Of a stretch of DNA of 64,000 nucleotides, positions 16,992-23,852 are shown piece after piece. Source of the stretch: Prolixibacteraceae bacterium (GTDB lineage: Bacteria; Bacteroidota; Bacteroidia; Bacteroidales; Prolixibacteraceae); NCBI GenBank assembly GCA_028683385.1, contig JAQUIJ010000001.1:248001-312000 (forward strand). Reading direction: 5' to 3'. The notes beneath the pieces were generated by a model that was not told where the DNA came from, searched no databases, and saw only the letters and a list, made by a program, of their open reading frames with translations. The translations under genes and the position numbers were made by a program. Numbering within the stretch: position 1 is the stretch's first letter; each line of letters starts with the position of its first letter.

Positions 16992-18041
16992 TTATTTGAT
17001 CTTCACATTAGGGTTCTTCCAAATTTTTATTTCTTGTTTCGAAAAATTCTGGTTGTCTAAAATTTTTCGTTTGCTACTAGAGTAGGCGATTGGAGTTGTC
17101 AACGTCAGCAATTCCATCACCTGATCAAGACTTTCGCTGGTAAATTTGCCTGTAAACCTATGGTTTGCTATAGATTGATCGTTTATTTGAATATCGGCAT
17201 TGAACCACCTGCCAAGTTTGGCTGCAACTTCATAGAATGGCGTTTCATTAAAAATAAGTACACCATCTCTCCATGCGATAACGTCTTGCACCCTAACGGT
17301 TTCAGCTTGATAAGTTTTATTTCTTGTGTCGTAATTCAACTGAGCCCCCGGATCAAGAAACATCACCTCATCAGACTTTGCGCGATCAGTGATTTTCACT
17401 TTGCCTTCTGCAAGAGTTGTCGAGAATTTTAGATCGCCTGAATAGGCAGAAACATTAAATTCAGTTCCAACAGCTTCAACTTCCATACTAGTTGTACTTA
17501 CGATAAATGGCTTTTTTTTATTTTTATATACTTTAAAAATAGCTTCCCCATCAAGGGCTATGCGACGTTCGTTTCCGACAAATGCTGATGGGAACTTCAA
17601 ACTACTGGCAGCGTTCAGCCATACTTCTGTACTATCCGGAAGGAAGAGATGCGTTTTAGTTCCGGGTTGGGTCACAATTTCCTGAGTGACCATTAAAACT
17701 TTCAATTCTTTCCTGAGTTCATTTTGCTGTAGATAATACCAAATACCACCCAATAACACTGGGATAAAAAGTACGGCAGCTATGCGTTGCATCCAAACCG
17801 ATACGGCAAATGCCTTTCTATTTCTATATTTTCTCAGTACTTGCTGTTTTCCCTCCTGAAGATCAAACTGGTTCAATAAATTAAGATCAGCGGTCATGCT
17901 GTCAATCTTCCTTAATCGCTGAAATACTTTATTGTTTTCGGGACTTTTAAGCCATTCAATAGACAACTGTTTTTGCTCTTCATTGGCTTCGCCATGAAAG
18001 TAGTCCATCAAGAAATCAGGTATGTGATCGTGTGTTTCCAT
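16992..18041 (-). CDS. FecR family anti-sigma factor, PUL1
   Basis: The cytoplasmic N-terminus (HIPDFLMDYFHGEANEEQKQ) fits the sigma-binding region. One membrane helix follows at about residues 80-97 (MQRIAAVLFIPVLLGGIWYY), then a periplasmic FecR domain (FLPDSTEVWLNAASSLKFP, VGTEFNVSAYSGD) and a C-terminal STN-like region (FNETPFYEVAAKLGRWF). FecR holds its ECF sigma factor until a loaded SusC signals through its STN domain. The frame is open to 18068; the ATG at 18041 (METHDHIPD) is the likely start. It is followed by a 136-bp gap before susC. Confidence 0.92.
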   Translation of the reverse strand: METHDHIPDFLMDYFHGEANEEQKQLSIEWLKSPENNKVFQRLRKIDSMTADLNLLNQFDLQEGKQQVLRKYRNRKAFAVSVWMQRIAAVLFIPVLLGGIWYYLQQNELRKELKVLMVTQEIVTQPGTKTHLFLPDSTEVWLNAASSLKFPSAFVGNERRIALDGEAIFKVYKNKKKPFIVSTTSMEVEAVGTEFNVSAYSGDLKFSTTLAEGKVKITDRAKSDEVMFLDPGAQLNYDTRNKTYQAETVRVQDVIAWRDGVLIFNETPFYEVAAKLGRWFNADIQINDQSIANHRFTGKFTSESLDQVMELLTLTTPIAYSSSKRKILDNQNFSKQEIKIWKNPNVKIK

Positions 18042-18105
18042 ATATTTTATTCGTGTATATGACGGCAAAGCATTACCTCACCCTAAATAAATCTTTAAGA
18101 AAATA

Positions 18106-18699
18106 TTAAAAATTGTATCTGATCATAAAAAGCAGCAAGAAAAGGTAGTCGCCTAAATCTTTTCGAAGTATGGTAAGTGCCTTACTAATACGGTATTCAA
18201 CCGTTTTAACCGAGACATTTTCCTGATTAGCGATTTGCTGATAGCTTAAACCTTCAAAGCGATTAATCGTGAATGTTTCACGAATTCCGTTGGGTAAACG
18301 CTGAATTGCCCGTTCAATCTGTAAGGTTAGTTCGCTGTCGAGCAATGGATATTCGTGCAAATCTTCTTCGGTTATCATTTTAAGCCTGAATTGTTCGTGG
18401 TTGATTTTAACCTTCTTGTGGGCCAGATTATCGAGACAGCGATTGTGGACTGAACGAATAAAATAGGATTTGACACTGGTTTCAATAGAAATTGTTGCAC
18501 GGTTCTCTAAAATCCGAACGAAAAAATCCTGTACGAGGTCTTCGGCTTCAGAGTTTGATTTTAGTATCCGGTAAGCATATACACAAAGTCCTTGATAATA
18601 TTTATCAAAGAAATAATCGAAACTAACCTGATTACCTCCCTGAAAATCAAGAAATAACTTCTTTTCTTTAATTGTATTATCCTGATTTGAATAAGACAT
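18106..18699 (-). CDS. FecI-like ECF sigma-70 factor, PUL1
   Basis: Sigma region 2 is read at about residues 20-85 (DYFFDKYYQGLCVYAYRIL, then EDLVQDFFVRILE) and region 4 near the end (RLPNGIRETFTINRFEGLS with the helix-turn-helix VSVKTVEYRISKALTILRK). This is the Bacteroidota sigma family that pairs with FecR. The ATG at 18699 (MSYSNQ) is preferred to the upstream in-frame ATG at 18729. It is the first gene of PUL1 and would direct transcription of susCD on induction. No standard TAnnTTTG promoter was found ahead of it. Confidence 0.92.
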   Translation of the reverse strand: MSYSNQDNTIKEKKLFLDFQGGNQVSFDYFFDKYYQGLCVYAYRILKSNSEAEDLVQDFFVRILENRATISIETSVKSYFIRSVHNRCLDNLAHKKVKINHEQFRLKMITEEDLHEYPLLDSELTLQIERAIQRLPNGIRETFTINRFEGLSYQQIANQENVSVKTVEYRISKALTILRKDLGDYLFLLLFMIRYNF

Positions 18700-18842
18700 A
18701 AACTTTGGGATTCTATATATGCCCAACAAAATAAGACATTTTTTAGAATAAATGTAGTTTTTACAATTATCAAAAAAGTATAGAAAACGACTTTAATAAA
18801 TATAACGAGAAGTAAAAAGCATGATCATTAAAAAGAAATGCA

Positions 18843-18891
18843 GGAAGTCAACTTAATAGTTGTACCTTCCACTTTCACTTACAGGAAGGTA
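18843..18891 (+). promoter_or_regulatory. Leader with two mutually exclusive hairpins before the DUF6629-like gene
   Basis: TACCTTCC (18863-18870) pairs perfectly with GGAAGGTA (18884-18891), which covers the Shine-Dalgarno sequence GGAAGG, 10 nt before the ATG. The same CTTCC can instead pair with GGAAG at 18843-18847, closing a second stem that contains CAACT/AGTTG (18849-18853/18858-18862). The two stems exclude each other, the layout of a translational switch. Confidence 0.45.
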
Positions 18892-18899
18892 TTTCACCT

Positions 18900-19595
18900 A
18901 TGTGTTTTTCAGCTGAAGCAAGTTTTGCAGGAGGAGTTATCATCACTGCTATTGGTGTGGCAACTGTTACTAAAGTTCACAAATCTTCGCAGCTCATATT
19001 TGCGAGTATTCCACTGTTTTTTGGATTGCAACAATTTACTGAAGGGGTTTTATGGGTCACATTGCCAAATCCCGACTATGTTAGTATTCAGAAATTCAGT
19101 ACTTATTTGTTTTTAATCATGGCCGAAGTCCTTTGGCCAATAATGATTCCGCTTTCGGTTCTTTTCATGGAAAAAAATCAGAAAAAGAAAAAAATACTGT
19201 GGCTTTTCCTTGTGTTGGGTATTTGTCTGTCGGCCTATTATGCGACATGCCTGATGCTTTTCAACGTCAATCCTGAAATTATGGAATATCACATTCAGTA
19301 TCATACAGGGTTCCCGAAATCGCTGGCACTCGCTACTTTTGCAATTTATTTAGCCGTTACAATCACTCCTCTTTTTGTTTCGAGTATCCAAAAAACACAC
19401 ATGCTTGGAGTTCTTATGTTTTTGTCGTGTGCCGTAACTGCCATCTTTTTCACTCAATACCTAACTTCAGTTTGGTGCTTCTTTGCTGCGATAATTAGTG
19501 TAGTTATTTTCTGGATACTGCGCGATTCGAAAAGAAAGTTCAATTTCGATAAATTAGTTGAGCTGAAAAATAAGCTCATTCGAAGTGATTCATAA
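18900..19595 (+). CDS. DUF6629-like multi-pass membrane protein
   Basis: The start MCFSAEASF and the following GVATVTKVHKSSQLIFASIPLFFG are features I associate with the DUF6629 family of unknown function. Six or seven hydrophobic segments span the 231 residues (for example FLIMAEVLWPIMIPLSVLF, ILWLFLVLGICLSAYYA, LGVLMFLSCAVTAIFF and SVWCFFAAIISVVIFW). It stands alone between the divergent PUL1 fecI gene and the convergent Spy-like gene. Its ribosome-binding site lies in a hairpin, so its translation may be regulated. Function is unknown. Confidence 0.7.
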   Translation: MCFSAEASFAGGVIITAIGVATVTKVHKSSQLIFASIPLFFGLQQFTEGVLWVTLPNPDYVSIQKFSTYLFLIMAEVLWPIMIPLSVLFMEKNQKKKKILWLFLVLGICLSAYYATCLMLFNVNPEIMEYHIQYHTGFPKSLALATFAIYLAVTITPLFVSSIQKTHMLGVLMFLSCAVTAIFFTQYLTSVWCFFAAIISVVIFWILRDSKRKFNFDKLVELKNKLIRSDS

Positions 19596-19598
19596 AAA

Positions 19599-19637
19599 GA
19601 AGGGCTGCCTTTCTGAATTTCTTCTGGGCAACCCTTC
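19599..19637 (+). terminator. Hairpin after the DUF6629-like gene
   Basis: GAAGGGcTGCC at 19599-19609 pairs with GGCAaCCCTTC at 19627-19637, with one C/A mismatch and a long loop. There is no clear T-run, so the terminator call is weak. Confidence 0.35.
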
Positions 19638-19671
19638 ACTTCAAAGAGAGAAAAAACTAATTTACAGTATG

Positions 19672-20148
19672 CTATCCTTTCATTTTCATATTGTGTCTCA
19701 TTCCTTCACCACCCCTCATGTGACCTTTTGCAGCATCGAATTTCAGCCTTTGTTCTTCGGTAAGTTGCGCGCGCATGTCCAAACGGTTTTTGGTTTTTAT
19801 TTTGGCCATTTCAACTTTTAAGCTGCCAATCTTTTCAATGTTTTTGTTGATAGCTGCCAAGTCGGGTTTCTCAGCGCTCATCAATGTTTTCTGATGTGCT
19901 TCAGCTTCTCCCAGTTCATTCTGAATGGGCTGCAACTGTTTTTGCATAGCCAGACGGCTTTGTTTAAAAGCCTCCTTTTGAGCATCAGTAAGTTCGAGTG
20001 CGGCTAGTGGCCCGCCATTGCGATGTTCCATACGCATTTCGTGTTTAGGAGCCTGAGAAGCTCTTCCCTGTCCGTTTTCTTTTGGCTGAGCCATTGCAAC
20101 AGTTGTCAATCCTAGTAACACTGCAATCGTTAAAATTTTTGTTTTCAT
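19672..20148 (-). CDS. Spy/CpxP-like periplasmic protein
   Basis: A signal peptide (MKTKILTIAVLLGLTTVAMAQ) is followed by a mostly helical, charged 135-residue protein with two LTxxQ motifs (LTDAQ near 54, LTEEQ near 129), the hallmark of Spy/CpxP/CnrX-type periplasmic proteins. The tail is rich in Met and His (GHMRGGEGMRHNMKMKG), which could bind metal. Spy-like proteins act as ATP-independent chaperones or metal-stress sensors. It is a single-gene unit with about 200 bp free upstream. Confidence 0.7.
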   Translation of the reverse strand: MKTKILTIAVLLGLTTVAMAQPKENGQGRASQAPKHEMRMEHRNGGPLAALELTDAQKEAFKQSRLAMQKQLQPIQNELGEAEAHQKTLMSAEKPDLAAINKNIEKIGSLKVEMAKIKTKNRLDMRAQLTEEQRLKFDAAKGHMRGGEGMRHNMKMKG

Positions 20149-20271
20149 AATCTTCTTTTTTTAATTTTCTATTTCTGATTCATTGAAATTTACCTGTTAG
20201 AATGATCGAGTTGAAAAAGGTTAATTCAGAAAACGGACTTTAAGATAACTTTAACATTTGGAGACAAAAAA

Positions 20272-20294
20272 ATCCCAGGCGGATAACCTGGGAT
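20272..20294 (-). terminator. Terminator after the zinc-protease-like gene
   Basis: ATCCCAGG (20272-20279) pairs with CCTGGGAT (20287-20294). On the minus strand it is followed by a T-run (A's at 20265-20271). It lies about 60 bp after the stop of the gene at 20356. Confidence 0.6.
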
Positions 20295-20355
20295 TCGAAA
20301 TTATTAACCGATAAAACCATTGTTATCGGCGCAAGGTTTTTTGTGAATCTTTTGA

Positions 20356-21192
20356 TCAGATTTTGTAAAGATTTACTTTTTTATGCTTCGACGGACTCTC
20401 CTTGAAATCTGAAAAGTAATGACTTAGCAGCTCATATAAATCAGGATCGTACTTTTTTAACTCTTCCCGCGTGTTTAACTGATTGTGCTTCCCGTCGGCT
20501 TTGGGAGCTTCGGCATTCACATTAAACCAATCCTGAACGCCTTCGGCCCAATATTCAGCAATATCAGTTTTTGCATAGGTATTGGCATATTTTCCCTTTG
20601 CCACCGCCTGGTTCAGTAATTTTTCGAGTTTTGCATTGAAAGTTGTATCCACCTGAACAATCCCGATCAAATGAATGGAATGAGCAAATTCGTGGATCAG
20701 AATGTCTTCGGCATGGTATTTATCAATTTGGTAGGCCAGCAGGTTTTCTTCAGCACACGAAGTCAGCGGAAGTTCCAGATCACCACCCAGTCCACGCGCA
20801 CGTAAATCCCAGTTCAGGGTAGTATCTGCAGCCAAATGGGCATGTTCAGGAACGTCGGTGGTTCCTTCGTAGCGCGCCATTACTGTAACCCGAGTATGCT
20901 TTTTGACCATTGCATCGAGTACCGGTTTTGGAAGATCGCCAGTCATAAACTTAAGTATGCGCCAGGCCTGAACCATTGCAGAATCGGGAACTCGCCATGA
21001 TGCGGTAATGGCAATCCCATTGGCATCCATGTATTTTTTGTAAAACTTGTCGAGGTGCATCGACTCAGGAACACGTGTAATTACCGGAGGTTTTTCAACT
21101 GATGTTGTTTTGTCCTTTTGCGCATGAGTGGCAAAAGCGAACAAGGTTAAAATCAATATAGTAATTGTTTTTAGTGCAAGTATTTTTCTCAT
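20356..21192 (-). CDS. Secreted HExxH zinc-metallopeptidase-like protein
   Basis: A signal peptide (MRKILALKTITILILTLFAFATHAQ) precedes a domain with the zinc motif HEFAHSIH (His167, Glu168, His171) and a downstream IAEYWAEGVQDWF whose glutamate, about 45 residues later, suits a gluzincin third ligand. The layout recalls the anthrax-lethal-factor/toxin-like peptidase class, but I cannot name the family. The ATG at 21192 is chosen because the longer frame (to 21231) adds a Cys-rich stretch encoded by the repeat upstream. It follows the S9 peptidase gene on the same strand, and the two may both process peptides. Confidence 0.65.
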   Translation of the reverse strand: MRKILALKTITILILTLFAFATHAQKDKTTSVEKPPVITRVPESMHLDKFYKKYMDANGIAITASWRVPDSAMVQAWRILKFMTGDLPKPVLDAMVKKHTRVTVMARYEGTTDVPEHAHLAADTTLNWDLRARGLGGDLELPLTSCAEENLLAYQIDKYHAEDILIHEFAHSIHLIGIVQVDTTFNAKLEKLLNQAVAKGKYANTYAKTDIAEYWAEGVQDWFNVNAEAPKADGKHNQLNTREELKKYDPDLYELLSHYFSDFKESPSKHKKVNLYKI

Positions 21193-21207
21193 CTTTATTT
21201 TATTTTT

Positions 21208-21269
21208 ACCACATAGGCACATAGCACACAATAGAAAAAGGAATATAAAAACTATGTGATCTATGTGGT
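21208..21269. repeat. Inverted repeat made of CACATAG words
   Basis: ACCACATAG at 21208-21216 faces CTATGTGGT at 21261-21269, and inside lie further CACATAG/CTATGTG words. It fills the gap between the two peptidase genes and has the same style as the CCACAGATT repeats near 49 kb, a type of dispersed intergenic repeat seen in Bacteroidota. Confidence 0.6.
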
Positions 21270-21277
21270 TCTTTTTA

Positions 21278-23530
21278 TTATTTCGCTGTTTTGTTCCAAT
21301 CGGGAGTTGCCTGATTGTAAAAAGTTTTCACAAAGAAATCGCGGCGTTTCTGCTCGCCATAAGTACCGCCAAGCGTATGATTTGTTCCCGGAAGCACAAC
21401 CAGCTCGAAATCTTTTTTGGCATTGATTAGCGCATTAACAACCTGTATGGTCGAAGCCGGATCAACATTGTCGTCCATCTCACCTACAATCAGCAATAAT
21501 TTACCCTGAAGTTTCGGGGCATTTACCACATTCGAACACTCAGCATATTCGGGGCCAATCGGGAAACCCATCCACTGTTCATTCCACCAGATTTTATCCA
21601 TGCGGTTGTCGTGGCATCCGCAAGACGACGAACCGGCTTTATAAAATTCAGGATGAAACAACAAACCTGCCAGCGTGCTTTGTCCTCCGGCGGATCCGCC
21701 AAACAAGCCAACCCGCGTGGTATCCATGTAGCTGTATTTTTCGGCAGCGGCTTTCATCCACAAAATTCGGTCCGGAAACCCGGCATCTTTCAGGTTTTTG
21801 TAGCACACATCCTGAAATACTTTTCCACGATTCGAAGTTCCCATTCCGTCCATCTGAACAACGATAAAGCCCAGCTCTGCTAGTCCCGACCATGCATAAC
21901 TGCACGGCTTGAAGCTTTTCTGTGTAAACGAGCTGTGTGGCCCGGCATAGATGTATTCGATAATCGGGTATTTCTTGTTCGGATCGAAATTCGTTGGACG
22001 ATAGATATTTCCCCAAATATCGGTTTTCCCATCACGGGCTTTGGCCACAAAGGGTTCAGGAGCAATCCAGCCTTTTGCCAAAACATCCGAAACATCGGCT
22101 TTCTCCAGTTCCATGATCACCTTACCATCAGAAGTCCGCCGTAAAACAGTTACCGGCGGCGCTTGCACTGTTGAATAAGTATCGGCGAAATAAGCGTAGT
22201 CAGCCGAGAAAGTAGCCTGATGCTCCATTTTTTCAGGAGTAAGATCGACCAAACCACTTCCATCGAAATTAATTTTGCAGTAGTGAATGTAATATGGATC
22301 TTCGTCAGCATTTCGGCCTGAAGCCTTGAAAATAATGGTGTTTGTCTTTTCGTCAACCTTCACCACTTCACGAACGACCCAGTTTCCGGAGGTAATCTGG
22401 TTCTTCACTTTCCCCGTTTTGGCATCGTACAAATAGAGATGGTTCCAACCATCGCGTTCCGATGCCCAAATGATTTCTCCGCGTTTGTCCATGTCGTGGC
22501 GGAAATATTTTCCACTGTAATCGATGAATGTTTTACTTCGCTCATCAATAATAACCCGCACAGTTCCTGAAGTTCCGTCCACCTCAACCACCTGGAAAAC
22601 CTGATGACCACGTTGGTTGAAATCGAACGTAAAAGCTGAGCTGTTTTCATTCCATTTCGGAATTGAAAGTTCGTACTGGTTTTCAAACGCCTGCGCATCT
22701 ACAGGAATTTGCTTTAGTGTTTCAATATTGAAAAGCGATGGACGCTTGATGGGCAGCGCATCGCCGGGTTTCAGGTAATTACGCTTTTGCAGAATTGGCT
22801 GCAACTGCGTTTTGGGCGACGACTCGACGAAGTATATGAAATGATCTTCGTTTTTGCGCACCTTATTTACAGCCAACTTTTTCGAGTCGGGCGACCAACT
22901 GAAATACGACGAATAAAAGTCACCAGCAGATCCGTCGAAGCTCAACTGAACCTCTTTGCCGTCCTTTTTATTCCGGATGTAAACATTGTAATTTTTTACG
23001 AAAGCCACCCAAGCACTATCCGGCGAAGTAACTGGCTTGTTACCCAACTCATCAAAACCTTGGTTCCAATATGGCCGGGATTCTTCTGTTTTAGCTACCG
23101 AATCCTTCACCAAAGCATAATTTTTCAGGTTGCAGGTGAAATACTTTTTGTCGAACAAAAATTGAAATTTGTTTGCTTTCAGATCAAACTTCAGTTTCTG
23201 AAACTGAGCTGACTTTGTAGTTGTTTTCACTCCCGGCTGTTTGTTCAGTTGCTCTACCAGTTTGGGCACATCGAAAGCCGGTTTGCGAGTTGCCTTTGCT
23301 GCATCAACCATTGTGTAGGTCATTCCTTCACGGGTTTTCACCGAATACCAGAAAACCGAAGTGGAATCGATCCAATTGACCGAATTCACCTGGTTATAGA
23401 CCAGATCATTCAGTTTCATAATAGAATCAGCCCGCTGGTAATCGGCCGGAGTAACCTGCGCCGGAGCTTTAAATGTTGCGCCCAGTGCAAAAACTAACGC
23501 AATCAAAAAAAATGGATTTCGTTTTAACAT
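21278..23530 (-). CDS. Secreted S9 family prolyl oligopeptidase (DPP-IV-like)
   Basis: A signal peptide precedes an eight-bladed propeller region of the DPP-IV N-terminal type (SPDSAWVAFVKNYNVYI, FSWSPDSKKLAVNKV) and a C-terminal peptidase S9 domain. The catalytic Ser613 is in GGSAGG, the Asp in GEMDDNVDP and the His in PGTNHT, the expected order. These enzymes cut dipeptides or oligopeptides after proline or alanine in the periplasm. At 750 residues it has the normal length. It lies about 85 bp upstream of the HExxH protein gene and is separated from PUL2 by a 322-bp repeat region. Confidence 0.9.
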   Translation of the reverse strand: MLKRNPFFLIALVFALGATFKAPAQVTPADYQRADSIMKLNDLVYNQVNSVNWIDSTSVFWYSVKTREGMTYTMVDAAKATRKPAFDVPKLVEQLNKQPGVKTTTKSAQFQKLKFDLKANKFQFLFDKKYFTCNLKNYALVKDSVAKTEESRPYWNQGFDELGNKPVTSPDSAWVAFVKNYNVYIRNKKDGKEVQLSFDGSAGDFYSSYFSWSPDSKKLAVNKVRKNEDHFIYFVESSPKTQLQPILQKRNYLKPGDALPIKRPSLFNIETLKQIPVDAQAFENQYELSIPKWNENSSAFTFDFNQRGHQVFQVVEVDGTSGTVRVIIDERSKTFIDYSGKYFRHDMDKRGEIIWASERDGWNHLYLYDAKTGKVKNQITSGNWVVREVVKVDEKTNTIIFKASGRNADEDPYYIHYCKINFDGSGLVDLTPEKMEHQATFSADYAYFADTYSTVQAPPVTVLRRTSDGKVIMELEKADVSDVLAKGWIAPEPFVAKARDGKTDIWGNIYRPTNFDPNKKYPIIEYIYAGPHSSFTQKSFKPCSYAWSGLAELGFIVVQMDGMGTSNRGKVFQDVCYKNLKDAGFPDRILWMKAAAEKYSYMDTTRVGLFGGSAGGQSTLAGLLFHPEFYKAGSSSCGCHDNRMDKIWWNEQWMGFPIGPEYAECSNVVNAPKLQGKLLLIVGEMDDNVDPASTIQVVNALINAKKDFELVVLPGTNHTLGGTYGEQKRRDFFVKTFYNQATPDWNKTAK

Positions 23531-23610
23531 GGTTTATTATTTGGTTTCTAAAATTCTATTTGTTTGTCGAACCTAGTCTGAACACACTTCAATATGCCAA
23601 ATTACTTAAA

Positions 23611-23840
23611 CCCTTGGGGCTTTGCCCCAAAACCCCAATTCCTTTTTTGTCTTGACACAAAAAAGGAATCAAAAAAGGTCAAGGCTTAGCCCGCTTCTCA
23701 CGAAAAACTTGCGCTCGACGGCTAAAATCTTTTAAACTCGCCTGTGGCTCAAACAGAAAAGATTTTTTAACACCGTCTTCTCTTGTTTTTCGGCTCACCG
23801 GCCTAGGCCATTGGCGCTTCAATCAGCATTGGTGATTAAA
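23611..23840. repeat. Dispersed-repeat-like intergenic element with nested hairpins
   Basis: The gap 23531-23852 holds GGGGCtttGCCCC (23616-23628), then ATTCCTTTTTTGT and ACACAAAAAAGGAAT as near-perfect inverted arms around CTTG (23638-23669), then a further GGTCAAGG that could pair with the central CTTGAC. The rest is G+C-richer and has no reading frame. This wording (TCTTGACACAAAAAAGGAATC) resembles a repeat common in Bacteroidota genomes. No gene is seen here. Confidence 0.5.
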
Positions 23841-23852
23841 TCGGTATTCAAG

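Noticed and set aside
18838-19116. A 92-codon frame overlapping the DUF6629-like gene start
   Set aside because: It runs out of frame over the membrane-protein gene, whose start and hydrophobic pattern are far more convincing.
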